From Ceratotherium simum simum (taxonomy: Eukaryota; Chordata; Mammalia; Perissodactyla; Rhinocerotidae), in assembly GCF_000283155.1 (NCBI RefSeq), contig NW_004454178.1, positions 3,992,960 to 4,056,959 of the forward strand: 64,000 nt of DNA. The letters run 5' to 3'. The position numbers and the translations under genes were made by a program. The notes beneath the pieces were generated by a model that saw only the letters and a list, made by a program, of their open reading frames with translations, had not been told where the DNA came from and ran no database searches. Shown piece by piece: positions 13,250 to 28,199 of the stretch. Position 1 is the first letter of the stretch. Each line of letters opens with the position of its first letter.

Positions 13250-16200
13250 TAACAGTGAAACCTTTGGCAAAATATCCTGATACAATCAGGAAAAATCCAA
13301 AGAAAATTATTCACCTAGACATTTCCTGTATATTCTTTCTGTTGTAAAAATCATTTGTCTGATAGGAATCTTTTCTCCTATTATGATATTGCTATAAAAT
13401 TGTTTAAGCCAGAATTATCAGTTCAGTCTGTTGCCATGAACTGGCTGTCACCCATGTCATCGAATATAAAAACATGTAGTTGACGAAGCTGTAAAATTGG
13501 CAAGTAGGGTCAAACTGATAACATTAATCAAACATGAAGAAAACACTATTTTTTTTGAGTTTGTCTCTCTCTAAAGAAGACATGAAATAAATTACAAATT
13601 AATATATAAAGAGTACAAATATAACATATTAAAGCCCAAAGTTTGAACAAAAATAAAACTAAAAAACAATTTTTTGGTTTGGTTGGTTAAACTGGACCAT
13701 TTCTGTACTTGAGGTTAGATGATGATTATAAATTTAATAGTTAAAAAAATTTTTTTTTAAACTGAATTGTCATGTTTCAGATCTTTAACTGGAATGTTCA
13801 TAATAGTGAATAACGAAATCTCAATATTTTGGGGGGCCTTTAATATGATAGAAACTCAATGATTCTTTTTATTAAAGAAAGCTAGAAGGCATAAAAAAGG
13901 TAAACTGTGGTCATTTTTTGGCAGTTGCCACTGCACATTCTATCATATAGATTTCTTATAAAACCTAAAGAAATTGAAAAATTGATAGATCAGAGGTATC
14001 TTGAATTATTTAGTACTTGCTCATTTCGGAACTTAATGAGCTACATACCAAAAAAATGTAACCTGTATATGTACAGCAAGGTTAAGGTTTTTTCTTAAGA
14101 AATCTGGAGATTTATGAGCTAAGTTTACAAAAAGTCTTATACTGACGTATTAGTTGAAAAACAATTATCCGTCATGTTAAAGTTATCTTAAATTTTATCT
14201 TATTTAACTTGGTTGATTCATTTGGTAAAACTGACAAATTAAATGAACAGTAAATACAGCTTAAAACAGAAATACTTTATCTAAAACCTCTCATATGAAT
14301 TCTTACAAAATAAAGTTTTAAAATAAACCTAATTTTGGTAAACCTTTATTTTACACAGACACACACACACACATATACAACTTAAGTTAATTCTTTGACT
14401 TGGTTTTTCAATGGAATAGCAGTCTACAACTTTTTCAAATCAGGATTTTCTACTCTCCATCCCTGCCATGGAATTAGTAATAAAAAGGAAGGAGGGAGCA
14501 TTTTTTTTCAAGAAATTAACTTTTTTAGACAGTAGGAAAATAGCAAATGTAAATTATACTTTTCACTCCAAATATTTAATTTTACTTTTGAAATCTCTCT
14601 ATGTAGGGTTTCCCAGGCAAGTAATAAATTAATATGTAATAACTTGTTTTTTTTTTTAATTCTCGGATACTAATCCTATGGCTTTACTCATTTTGGGTTG
14701 AAATACGCTTAACTACTCTTAATGTCTTGATTAAAATAATTATTTCAACAATCCTCTGTTTTTTGTGTGTGCTTTAAACTAAATTTAGTTGGAATTACAG
14801 TGAAAACCTTCAATAACACTACTGTTGGAGACAAGGAAGAAAACAGAGTTCATACTCCAGGAACAATCCAAACAGAATTCATATCCAAATCTGTTTAATA
14901 ACAAATCAAAATTAAGTGGATTGACTAATTTTTTTTAAAAAGTCACCCCTGTAAAATGTGAGTAATCCTTTTATCCAAGTTTTTCAGGTATTCCTGGCCT
15001 AGGCATTACAGAAATGTGTAAAATGATCCGACAATTACGTAAAAGGTTCAGTTAACTACCTATATTTTCTACTTAACTTGAAACAACACATCTCAGTTAT
15101 TTCTTTTTTTAATAATTTGTTTTTTCTTCAATAAACAGATTCAATCAATTGGTCCTTTTCGAGTCAGTTTAGAGCTTGTCTGAAAAAAAATATTAACCAT
15201 GTTCTTCTTCACATATAAATAAAAGCAGATTTCAGGAAAACCCCACAAATTTACTCACTACATTAGTGACACTATAAAGTAATCCAATTCAAAAAATCAA
15301 AGTAGGCTACTGTATTTGTGATAACTAATCCTCCCATGGGTGGACACAAAGTCTGGATTAACAACTCTGAATCCAGGAGAACAATTAAGACGTAATCATG
15401 CTATCCTTCATTTCCATTCTCAATTTTTTTTTTAATCAATCTACTAATCTACTCAAGGACCATTTTTAGTTATTCACTGGATGAAGTTATCTATTATTCT
15501 TATTATGGAGTAAATTATATTTCAATATTTTATATACTTTCATAAACACATATTTCTAGATATGTGTTTAAATATTCCATTAAAATGCAAGCATACAGGC
15601 ATCAATTTGCTTTGGTGAATCAAAGACAGAGAGTGTTCCTGTGTTGGATGGAAGACCATCTACAAATACGAAAAATCCCAAAGCACCAGTAGACTGGGCC
15701 TTGGAGCAAGAGAATGGCTCCACAAAGCTTCAGTGTACAAAATACTGTGCTGAAAACCTGAAGTTACAAAGATGGGACTACTCTACCCCAAAAAGGGGCA
15801 AAATTAAGAATATTCTATATTTGTAATGTTTGCATCAATTCACGTTTATGCATGAGTTGACTTACTGCCTCTACTTCTTTATTCTCCCCACATTCCCAGT
15901 GAAGAGTGCCTGGAGTGCCCGATGGCAATATTACCTGATTACCTACTAAAGCAACAATACCAAAGACATAACACCAACCCCTTAGTAAGACACGGGAATT
16001 GGCACTTTAGTAGAGTATGAAAGAGAAAGAAGAAGAAGTGAATTAGATCAGATACTCCACATCATTTTAAGGAATTGGGTGGTTGTGTATCTTTTTCTCA
16101 ATATCAATTTTATATTAGATATTCTATGAGCCAAAAACACACAAGCATATGTTTCTCAAAGGCTTTATAAGGAGTTAAGACATTGCCTTTTATACTAGCT

Positions 16201-17870
16201 ATAAATAATTGGTGAGGGGGGAAGTTCTACAATGAAGACGGTAGTTCATGGTATCAAGGAGAAAAGATTTGGTTAACGACTACATTCTGACTACATTGTT
16301 TCAGTCTGCTTTAAATTAAAGAAACACAAATAGATTTTCTATTATTATAGTACTAAAATGGAGATGAAAATGTCATGACCCACTCAGATGTATAAACTGG
16401 GTCATCAGAAATACAGAAAATATAGTAGAAACATGTAGTTCCTCTTAGGTCTTGTGATTTAGTTGATAAACTTGCAAGCACTTTGAACAGGTTTTTACTT
16501 ACACTGCAAAGAAAAATGCTTAGCTACAGTCCTGTCTGTCTGGGTGGTAAGTAGCACACCACCACCATCTGTAAAATAATATTTTGGTAGACTAGAGGGC
16601 ATGTTGTTTAAAAGACCTAGAGGTGAATCATTTTGATAAATTAAGGAGCATTCTCTAATACATGTGTTTTATAATTCTGCAACTTGTACAGAAATATGTC
16701 TCAGTGAAACCCTGTTGAAAAGCTGTGTATCATTTTAATTTGAATAAATCAAATCACATTTTATAAAAAAAAAAAAAAGAAATACACATAAAAATAGCTA
16801 ATTTAAAGATAGATAACAATTTTAAGGTCAACAATGTGTGGCAGGTATCCCAAACCTCTCTATGAATGGCTATTAACTTGAGCACAAACCTTCCAGATCT
16901 GAGGAAAGTGAAATAATTTTTGCAATACTCCAATAAACATTTATTAACAATAAAAGTTCATAGAGTTGCAAGGGTACTTTAAACGGTTGTTCAGTCCATT
17001 CTCCTTGCCTTTACTGGTTGAGCGAATCCCATATTCATAGGACTTGTGGAAATCTGTATAACTATTTAGAAACATTTTCCAGGTCAATTAGATGATTTTC
17101 AGAATCAAAATAACTCAGCTCTACTATACCAGTAAATATCAAATGGACAGTACAGTAGGTAATTATTATTGTGTTTTCAAACCAACCTCATGAAAATCAC
17201 TGCAGATACACTGAAACATTGATTAACCTAAATTTTTAAGAGAGCACATTCAGGTTCTTTGAATTTTCTTAACTCAGACCATTATTGAAAGTCTTCCAAA
17301 AAATGTTTTTAGCATACTTTTCAGCCTTAAAATGAACACTATATGCAATTCAGTAATTTTGTTTAGTTTGTATAGTGCTAGATGAGAGAAGTTACACATT
17401 TGAATGAGTGTTGTCTTCCTCAACATAATCACTCTGAGATATGGAACAAATTATAGTTTTGTAGAACTCTTCTTTTAGAACTACAGTTAGAATCACTTCA
17501 AGGGCATAGAAGAAAAGTAGACTCATTATTTTAGTCTTTTCCTTTTTTTTCCTTATCATATATGATACACAGCTTATCTTTTAACTTTTCCATGAGACGT
17601 TTTTAAAAATTAAAGAAAAAAATTTCCGCTAGTAATATATTTTAAAAATATGATGCCATTTAAAAAGGAAATTCAAAACAAAAAGTAAAAATGTAACTGA
17701 GTATATGGTTGGAATAAGGGTGTAGGCTCTAAGCTGGTGATTTTGATTAAGATAATGCTGATCGGAAAGTGGAACATCTCACTGCAATTTTTAAAGTATT
17801 AGCCTTATAGTAATATCTCATCATAAAATGTCGGTATATTGATATAGCAAGTATAGTATATTTGAACAAA
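13250..17870. other. AT-rich intron 4 DNA, nothing recognised
   Basis: Contains a short CA run at about 14357-14376 and many A/T homopolymers. Small ORFs such as the one near 15641-15826 show no recognisable domain. Confidence 0.5.
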
Positions 17871-17877
17871 ACCACTC

Positions 17878-18010
17878 CAGGCATCAGGAAACCTGGGTCC
17901 TAGCCCCACAATGCCCTCAACTACATAAGGGATGATGGACAAATCACTTGACTTTTTGGGGCTTCAGTTTCTTCATGTGTAAGAGAGAGGTCTGCACTAA
18001 CAAGACTTCA
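17878..18010 (+). repeat. MIR SINE fragment
   Basis: Forward MIR signature: aggaaacctgggtcctagcc, then ggacaaatcacttgac and cttcagtttcttcatgtgta. Confidence 0.7.
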
Positions 18011-19319
<1,309 letters not shown>

Positions 19320-19743
19320 TTAAAAAGAGGACGAGAAGACATTTTAACTGCATGTTATGTGTTGTCACCTAGGTCGCTTTCCCACCCACTGCCATTCTAT
19401 TAACATGGTTGGAAGTGCTATCTTAAGTAGAACACAGTCCAACATCAATGCAATGTTCATATATACTGTGCTCTGTGATATTTTAGCGAAGCTTTGGCAT
19501 GTAAGTGATGTTTCAGGAAAGCTTTAGCTAAACAGAAGAACAGTTTATTTATGCACATATTTATTTCTTTAACTCGGTTATATACTTTTTAAGCAAGTTT
19601 TTAAATAATTCTGGTATTGGCTTTTGAGTTTGTCACTAAGGCTACTGAGACTGCGATTGGATTATGGAAGAGATAAGATTAGATATCACTTAACCCATGG
19701 AGCCATGCTTCCTTTCAATTTAACAATTATTTTATATATAAGT

Positions 19744-19775
19744 GTGTGTGTGTATATATATATATACACACACAC
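19744..19775. repeat. 32-bp perfect palindrome of (GT)n(TA)n(CA)n
   Basis: Nine bases of GT alternation, 14 bases of TA alternation and nine bases of CA alternation form an exact palindrome. Purine-pyrimidine alternation is unbroken over 19742-19775. It lies about 430 bp upstream of the zinc finger 1 exon on the coding strand. Confidence 0.95.
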
Positions 19776-19779
19776 TTCA

Positions 19780-20500
19780 TATTCTCTGTTTGACATCAGA
19801 GTACTTGTGTCAACCTGCTTCTGAACTGAGCAAGAGAAACAACTCAGAATCTTATACAGCAAATGTCTTAGACACATGAAGGCACACTGTCAAGGCAAAT
19901 ACCTTAAAATCAGACTAAACACACATATTCAGGTAAGAGCTGTATAAATGTAGGGCAGAGGGCACAACCCTCAAATGCACTTAAGCTACTCTGATGTTTT
20001 TTCTATATGAAAAAAGTTCTCTGTGGAACACATTAGTCTGCAAATCAAAGTATTCCAGCTTTAATCTTTGCACACCAAAAAGCAGTGAATGACAGGAATG
20101 GCATAGCATGCATGTAAGCACTTGTGACTGTTGAGAAATTTAATGCCTTCTGTTTGCTGTTTTTGGATCATCCCACAGAAAAGTTGGAATTTTGTTAGCA
20201 CAGCCCTCATTCTGGATTGCTGACAGAGTCTTTTCACAAGGCAGAAGCAAGCTTTAAATGAATACCAGTTTTTTATCCAATGATCTTGAAAATTTCTCAA
20301 GAAATCATATCAAAGTTACTGAGCAAAACAGATTATTGGGTATTACTTGAATAGAGGAAATATTTTCATAAAAAGGAAGTAAGTTCTTTTTACTACAATT
20401 GTTTTCTTAGAGAAACCACACATTCTGATTTGTCATTAGTACTTAGGATAGGTGGTGCTATCAATACAGCTGCTCCCCTGCTCCCTCCTGGAGCTCCCCT
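19780..20500. other. Intron 3 DNA, nothing recognised
   Basis: No repeat family or coding signal recognised. Small ORFs on both strands look like chance. Confidence 0.5.
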
Positions 20501-20504
20501 ATGA

Positions 20505-20645
20505 ACTAGAGGCAGTGTGGCGTACAGAGGAGATCACCGCATTTAGTCAGGAGGACATGGCTCTAGTATGGCTTTGGCATTTACTAGCAGTATAATCTTG
20601 AACTAATTATTGACCCTCTGAATCTTATGGCTTTCACGTACAAAG
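20505..20645 (+). repeat. MIR SINE fragment
   Basis: Forward MIR order: ggcagtgtggcgtacagagg, ggacatggctctagtatggc, tttactagcagtataatctt, then a decayed ctctgaatctt block. Confidence 0.65.
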
Positions 20646-20689
20646 CAGAGATGAATTCAGATTGCAGAATAAAGTTTGAGCACAACAGT

Positions 20690-20870
20690 GTAGCTATCGA
20701 GAGTGAGGATCCTGTAACCAGACTGCTTGGATTTGAATATATAAATGGCACTCAGTACAAGCAGCATCACCTTCTGCACATTACTTAAGTTCTCCATGTC
20801 TTCGACAAAATGGGGATGATAATGGTACCTACTTCCTAGGGCTGATATAAGCATTAAATGCATAAATATA
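20690..20870 (+). repeat. MIR SINE fragment
   Basis: Second forward MIR just downstream: ggatcctgtaaccagactgc, ttggatttgaa, aaaatggggatgataatggt and cctagggctgatataagcat. Confidence 0.75.
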
Positions 20871-21352
20871 GAAAACAAGCTTAGCTATTATTTTTCTCTG
20901 GACATACTGTGCTCGATTTATTCTGTCAGGTTTTTGTGAAGTTCAGTTAACTTAAAGTATGTAAACTACTCTGAGATCTACAAAGGGATATATAGCTTTC
21001 CTGGCCCCATCTCTAATAGAATATCTACTACATTGAGTTTTGCCCTATTTACAAATCAGTACAGATTTACTGGTTTTTCAGAAGAGTAAGGACAATATTG
21101 TATCCATCTTAAAATCTCCAACATGATGAAGAAATTTGTGGCATATAGGAGGTATTTCAGGCAGTATTCACTGAGGTGTTTTACTTAATTAAGAATTTTC
21201 TTTCTTTAAAGTTATTTTATATGTTTAAAGAATCCTTGAACATAGTAAAGAAAAATTAATCAACATAAAGCATAAAAAATGAAAATTAAGTCCTTTTCTA
21301 TCAAAAGTTTACTTTCCTTCAGTTCCAGTCTCAAAAGCAACCATTATCCAAC

Positions 21353-21355
21353 TGT

Positions 21356-21392
<37 letters not shown>
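21353..21392. repeat. (TG)n microsatellite
   Basis: About 20 TG units with one TA interruption near 21359; fifteen uninterrupted units lie at 21361-21390. Confidence 0.95.
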
Positions 21393-21394
<2 letters not shown>

Positions 21395-21516
21395 GTCTCT
21401 CTTTTTACACAAACTGGATCGTACATTTCACCAGACCTTAACTTTGCTTTCTTCATTTAACAATATTTCTTTAATATCTTCCATACTAGTACACAGAAAC
21501 CTACACTGCTCTTTTT

Positions 21517-21782
21517 TGTTCTGTTTTTGTGGGATTTTTCTGGTGAGGAAGATTAGCCCTGAGCTGACAACTGTTGCCAATCCTCCTCTTTTTGCTGAGG
21601 AAGACTGGCCCTGGGCTAGCATCCTTGCCCAGCTTCCTCTACTTTATATGTGGATGCCTGCCACAGCATGGTTTGATAAGCGGTGCGTGGGTCCGTGCCT
21701 GGGATCTGAACCTGTGACCCCCGGGCTGCCAAAGTGGAGCGTGTGAACTTAACCACTACGCCACAGAGCTGACCTCTGTGAC
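21517..21782 (-). mobile_element. ERE-type SINE inserted in an old L1
   Basis: Reverse-complement ERE: tgaggaagattagccctgag to ccactacgccacagagctga. Target-site duplications acactgctcttttt (21503-21516) and acactgttcttttt (21783-21796) differ by one base and show a clean insertion into L1 sequence. Confidence 0.9.
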
Positions 21783-22260
21783 ACACTGTTCTTTTTAATA
21801 CATTTATAAAATAGATTTTATTTTTTTTATTACAGGTATTACAATTTATTCATCCAGGCTCCATCAACAGAAATTTAAGATTATTTCTTGTTTATTGCTA
21901 TTATAGACATTATTATACAATACCACACAGAACTGTCAATCTGATAGATAAGAATTGGTATTTCACAATAGTTTTTAATCTGCATTTTTTTTTCTTCTTG
22001 AGAACTATCTATCAAAGTTCTTTGCCTATTTTTCTAGGTTGTCAGTCTTTTCCCACAGAATTTAAATCCTTTATATACTAAGGAACTTAGCCATGTCTCT
22101 GATATGTTTTGCAAATATTTTGGTTTATCTTTTTACTCAAGGGTATTTTTTGGCGTGCATGCTAATTTTACATTTTGAATTTTAAAGTTTTCAATTACAG
22201 CTTCTGGATTCTGCATCTTGCTTCAATAGGTTTTTCCATACTCCAATAAATTCTTCCATG

Positions 22261-24220
22261 ATATTTTTTCTGGGAAGGAAGATTTTTCTTATCAACGTAA
22301 AACACTATTTGTTACCCTATACAATCCTATATTTCATTCATAATTGTCATTTAAAGAGAGAATTAAGAAGAAAACAAATGAAAAGTATGACTTTATGTAG
22401 CATGACTTCAAATGCCAACCTGAGAGCAAACTGTCCCATACATTTACTTTAATTGATGTACTAAAGATTACAAACTTCACAGTAATGCCATAATTTATAT
22501 TACTGAACTAGTCAACATCTGATAAGCTACATTTAATGAGCGTAAAGTCTACAGGCATTCCATTTCAGGAACTGAAGAAATGTATATCTAAAAGAATACT
22601 ATGGGCCTCTTAAATTTCAAAATAGCACAGAATTATGAAGAATACAACTAGATGTTGCATTAAATTATCATCCTTTCCCTAGTGAGAATATTATAACATG
22701 GACATCAAAACAAAATATCAAACATGGATAAAAATGTCATTTTAAAAATTACCAAACATTATAGTTAGAACTTTCTATCCATAGAAGAATATACTTGAAA
22801 TGAATATCCAAAAAAAAGTATATATTTGCCAGAATTGAAATATAGAAGAAATGGTAAACTACAGTAATCTTTCCTCTAACAATATTATACTCTAGGGGAT
22901 TATATGTTTACCATGTATGAATGTATAGCCTATTGCTATACTGACATAGTAAATCAATAAAATGCAACACATTTTAATATATACATATCAGAGATTAAAG
23001 TTTGCACATATATGGTGGCCTACATACAAACAAAATCCTATCCTAATTAACTTTTAACCCATCTCACTAAAATTAGATTGAAATTCTAGGATAAAAAGCA
23101 ATTAATTAAACAAAGTAGTCTTTGAATTTTAACTGTTAAATAGATAAAAATTTCCCTACTCAAAGATTATAAAAGAAATTCTCCCATGATTTATTTTTAC
23201 TATTTAAGATGTTTCTAATTAATGTAGAGCACCTACTATTTTAATTCATTAATGACTAAATTCAAGTGTTTGATAAACTTAAGTATACTCTAAATTACCA
23301 TATATATTAACAAAAGAGTTGTATTATGATTATTTGTAGCTATAATATATATAACTATTATAACTATTATAATAGTTATATATATGTATTATGATATTCA
23401 TAATACATTAGTTATCAAATCTTTGAAATTAAATTTTCATTCTTCATTATGTGGTATTTCTTGTACAATTTTATAACAAGAATTCTCATAAATGGGCTAA
23501 TTTCTATGAAAATGAAGAACCTCTTAGTGTGAGTGAAATGAAATCTTGTTATTATAAATCTCAACACTAAAAATTATTTTTCAAGCTTGTTTCCTTAATA
23601 TGAAATGAAAAATGTAGAATTCAGGCATATCTATGGGAATTTACACACATTATTATATATTGACAAGCAATAACAACTTAATAAAATCATTTCGCCAGAA
23701 CAAATTATTTATTAGCAATGAAAAGGGGGTGTGAAATAAGATTTTAATTAATTGATCAATTTCTTCTTTGTTACTCAATATTGTAGTCACAAATAACTAC
23801 AGTATATAGATATTTATACAGATATTTGAATATTTCAATGAACAAAATCAAGATTTTAATATAGGAATCTTTTTTTCTTAACATAAAGGAGATGATATGG
23901 TTTACATTTTAAAACAAAGGAGAAGTCAAATTTTACAGTTTTAATGGTCAAGAAGTTAACTGTTATATTGATTTTTTTAGTAGACTTGTAGGTTTATGAA
24001 CACATAGAAAGGATAATAGTTAATAGAAAAGGCTTTTATGATCAATTTTACATAGAAAAAGCTTTGAATGTATTTCAGGATAAAAAGTTCTACGTATCTG
24101 TTTATGCAAAAAATTGCTTCATAATGAAAACACGTTTATGAATTAAAGTTTTTCCCCCTCTCCTTTATGTTCTAAAAATACTATTCTTGAACATCTGAAT
24201 ATAGCTTAGAGATGCTATAA
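22261..24220. other. Very AT-rich intron 3 DNA
   Basis: Apart from the hairpin at 23347-23383, nothing is recognised here. Confidence 0.5.
23347..23383. repeat. Perfect 16-bp inverted repeat with 5-nt loop
   Basis: atatataactattata (23347-23362) and its exact reverse complement (23368-23383) flank actat. A TA-rich surround could extend the stem imperfectly. Confidence 0.92.
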
Positions 24221-24224
24221 AAAT

Positions 24225-24350
24225 ACCTCCATTTACAGTTGAGTACTTTCATCACCTCCATTTACAAATGATGATACCAATGCCGAGAAGTAAAGAGATT
24301 TACCCAGGAGCTCTTATTATAAGTGACTCCCAGGCCAAACAATTTTCAAT
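24225..24350 (-). repeat. MIR-like fragment
   Basis: ctccatttacaaatgatgat, then gaagtaaagagatttaccca, reads as a decayed reverse-complement MIR. Confidence 0.5.
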
Positions 24351-24688
24351 GATAAAAGTTTCTTCAGTAACCATACTGTTCTCTCTACACCCAAAAGCTT
24401 CCTAATCATCATTGTTTCAAGATACACAATAGTGAATAGATAAAGTTACACTAGACTTGCCTTTACTTCACTAACATGGTATTAAATAAAGGGATAACCG
24501 AATAAAGGTATGTACACAGGTAAAGAGACATATCTCACTGTTAAAAAATAAAGTAGAAAATCAAATGGAGACAAATTGTTATTCTGGGAAGCTGTTAAAA
24601 ATAAATTATTTTAATTCAGTCTATGTCATAATGAAAATTTTCTTTATCACTATTATACTTTGAAAATTTTTTAGAAAGACAGTTCAAA

Positions 24689-24950
24689 GGGCTGACCCGG
24701 TGGCATAGTGGTTAAGTTTGTGTGCTCTGCTTCGGTGGCCTGGGCTTTGCATGTGGGGTTCACAGGTTTGGATCCCGGGAGCAGACCCATGCACCACTCA
24801 TCAAGCCATGCTGTGGCGGCATCACATATACAAAATAGAGGAAGATGGGCACAGATGTTAGCTCAGAGCCAATCTTCCTCAGCAAAAAGAGGAAGATTGG
24901 CAATGGATGTCAGCTCAGGGCCGATCTTCCTCACCAAAAAAAAAAAAAAA
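24689..24950 (+). mobile_element. ERE-type SINE, full head to A-tail
   Basis: Starts gggctgacccggtggcatag and ends in a run of 16 A. A B-box-like ggtttggatcccg is visible. Target-site duplications agacagttcaaa (24677-24688) and agacagctcaaa (24951-24962) differ by one base. Antisense to IKZF2. Confidence 0.93.
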
Positions 24951-24962
24951 AGACAGCTCAAA

Positions 24963-26750
24963 ATCCAAATATATACCATTTAAAAATGAAATGAAAAATA
25001 AAATGTCCAATGTTATTACCTCACACTTGTAGAACTCATCCAGCTCAACCAATAAGAAACAAGGACCAAAACTGAATTCTCTTTAAAAATCACTGACCGA
25101 GCAAATACTTATTAAGTATTCACTGTTTGCCTAATACTCTGCTAAAAATGATTACGAACATTTAAGACTAAAAACTGAAGAATATTATTAACTTAAATAA
25201 GAAACCCATATTAACACAATAGTATATACTCAGAAACAGGTCATGAAAGAGTTCATGAGCGAGAGTACAGGAAATATTTTACTAACATATACAATTTGGT
25301 TACATAATAAATTTACTGACCTCAACAGTACATAAATGTAAAGAGGTTTTTCCTTAGGAATTGGATATTTACTATTTTTTACTCTGTACCTTCACCAATT
25401 CATCCACCTATGCAAGACAGCATACGATTTTGCAATGTCTGGCAATTGATGTCTTCAGATAATGAAGTTTTCAATTCTTAAAATTTGGGGGGAAAGATCA
25501 TTTTTTATACGCATGGTGAAATATATTCAGTTACTTCTGAGTTATCAAATTGAAGGAATAAATTCTAGTCTCACGCTTAGAAATTTGGTTTTCACAGATA
25601 ATTTTTAAATGTCAAGTTTTGGAAATCCATAGTAATCAGAACCTAAAATATCATTATTAAAATATTTTAATATCTAAAGTAAACTTTCCACAACTTAAAA
25701 CTTTATTGTTAGTATCACTTGATTCTACTAATCCACGAACAGATTATTCAAATTTCCTACCCAGGAAAATAATGCAAAGGGATTATGATTTATTTGCTCT
25801 ATTTGAAAGGATACAATATTTATTGATCTTACGGAATATAAAATAGGCTTTCTAGCTTAATTACTATCAAATTAGCGATTTATTTCTCTTTAGTTTCCAA
25901 ATTATATTTTTCAATTTTTAAAGGAAGAAAATACTATGAGAGTTAAAGAAATACTTGTTTCACAGTGCTGAATAAAAGATAGCTAAAATATTATTCTTTA
26001 CTTACTTAATTGGAAAAAAAAATCTTTCAGGTATGATGTGTAAGTGGACTTTTATATGCTTGGTTTCTCTTGTGTGAGAATACAAGAGGACACTTAAGGG
26101 GTGTTATTACTTACAAGCATCAATTTCTACTGGTCTACACCAAATACTTGAAATGGTGTTCTACACACTAATTAAATCAATATGTCTATCTAATAATCTG
26201 TTGAAGTTGCTTCTGAGCTAATATAACTTTCTCTCATTTAAACTTTAGAAACAGAAACACCAAACATGATTAAATCCATGTTAACAGCCCAGCAGCTGTT
26301 TAAATAATGTGTTAGAAAAACAAACTGCCTTCAAAAACTCCAATGTAAGGGATAGTTATTTACTAGGAACTTACCAACAGGCTAAACAATTAAGGTAAAA
26401 TCATCACAACAAAAATTATTTTAAGATATGTGCAGTTAATTAGTTTTTAAAAATTTCCTCAAGAAAATTTCACACCAAATAAAAACTTTGTGTCTTTTAA
26501 CCGTGAATCAATAAATGGGTAAGTCTTACAAAACAGCTCCCTCACAACATCCTTCAAGTATTCGTTTACAAATGGTTGGACAAGTCCAGACAGCAGTGTC
26601 ACTGAAGTGCAGCTGAGCCATTTGTGGGGAGCATTCTAAGTCTGTACATCACATCATCTCATTTTCTTTTCCTCCCCACTCTCTTCTCTCTCCAAGATAG
26701 ATTACGTCTTTCTTAAACCCACTAGAGGAACTAGATCAAGACAGTGCTGA
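24963..26750. other. AT-rich intron 3 DNA, nothing recognised
   Basis: No repeat family could be assigned with confidence. A weak MIR/L2-like trace exists near 25095-25170. Confidence 0.45.
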
Positions 26751-26759
26751 TTTCTGAAA

Positions 26760-26930
26760 TACTATTATTGTTCTAAGAATAGCACTGTAGAAAGTTACCT
26801 TGCACCTGAAGGCAGGAAACCAGGGTCTTCACCTCTCCTACCACTAAACTAGTTGTGGGACCTTGGGAAATTTGTTTATTTTGACTTAGCCCCCTGCATC
26901 ATCTGAAATAGGGGAAAAATAATACTTGCT
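26760..26930 (+). repeat. MIR SINE fragment
   Basis: Forward MIR order: caggaaaccagggtcttcac, tagttgtgggaccttgggaa and catctgaaatagggg. Confidence 0.65.
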
Positions 26931-26989
26931 GATCCTAAAAACAGTAGGCTAGATAAAATAGTCTCCTTACACTAAGGATTTAGGATCCT

Positions 26990-27220
26990 TTTAATAATAA
27001 TAGAAAAATAACAACTCTATTATTATAATTCTTTATGATTTAAAAAGTACATACTCTGTCATTTGATACTCAAAACAACAGTGAACTGTAGGTAGGGCAG
27101 TGACAGATAAACAAATGGAAGTATAGTTGTAAAGTGACTTTCCCAAGGATACAGGTTAGTAAATGTGAGACTCTTAATCAACTCAAGATCTTCTGCCTTT
27201 TAGCCTAGCCATCTTTCTAT
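26990..27220 (-). repeat. MIR SINE fragment
   Basis: Reverse-complement MIR order: a degenerate acaacagtgaactgtaggta block, then aagtgactttcccaagg and gatcttctgccttttagcc. Confidence 0.6.
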
Positions 27221-27224
27221 GACA

Positions 27225-28195
27225 TGATACTGCTCACCAATTAAACAAGTAATTAATGTTAGTATTATATATAGGACAAATATCAGTCATGGGCAAATAG
27301 ATCTCTCAGATGCTATAAAACTATGTCCATCAGTTGGAGAGGGTGCCAGGAATTCAAGTCCACAGTGGTCAGATAAAGTAAACATACTTTAAGTTTCCAT
27401 ACACTAAACTATCAAATTAATACTTTCTATCAAGTCTGGGACGCATATGTTCACTCAAAACAACTACCTCCTAAGTTTCAAATTTGCTGTGGTCTTAAGA
27501 AAGGTGCAGGTCCAGGTAGTATAACTAGCTCCTGAAGAAGCTGTCAATAGTCAATCCACTCCCTGCCCCCACTTCTTCTAGATTCCTTGTCATGCTCTGA
27601 CTTATCAGTGGTAGGTGAAGACAGCCACTGAGGAATGTCAATATTATCAATTGTAATCTCTAAACCAACAGTCATGGAGGACGGCATTTTAGGACTTCCT
27701 CTGTGGTCAAGCTTGACAGTCTTGTGTTAATTATTGTTATAGAGATAAATCATACCTATGAGCAGCTGGGGTAGGTTTTCATTTACATTTAAAGAGATCT
27801 TCACAACAAAATAAATACAAAAGAGTGTCCCCTCTACCTCCTTGAACAAGAAAGTAAAACAGAGAGGGCAAGACATCTGACTCCCCAATGGTCTCCCACA
27901 GTGCAGGAAACTCTACCTAGCATGCCCATCATCAAACCACACCCCTTTATTGACCGGCACAGTGGCACCATTGTAGCCCAAGGATGAAGTTTCTATTTTT
28001 TGGCAGATGATTACTTCATGAGAAACGTACAACTGGAGAAAATAAGCCTAGTTTAAATAGAAATGCCACATGCAAACAACAGTTTATCCCTTTATCCATT
28101 CTTTAAATGAATGATTTCACTTGCCAAGTCCTAAAGATCCAATATCTGCCATGTCTTGCATATCAAATTCCTTTTTCGCACTTTCGCGGGCAACA
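27225..28195. other. Intron 3 DNA, nothing recognised
   Basis: Mostly unique-looking, with no repeat or coding signature recognised. Confidence 0.45.
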
Positions 28196-28199
28196 CAGA

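Larger units (their letters stand above)
21290..22260 (-). mobile_element. Old L1 (L1M-like) fragment, split by an ERE SINE
   Basis: The plus strand carries the antisense of old L1 sequence: cttcatttaacaatatttct, then, after the SINE, sequence resembling the L1 block with ttgcctatttttctaggttg, tcctttatatactaagg and tttgcaaatattttgg. It is interrupted by the ERE at 21517-21782 and contains a TG microsatellite. Confidence 0.6.
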
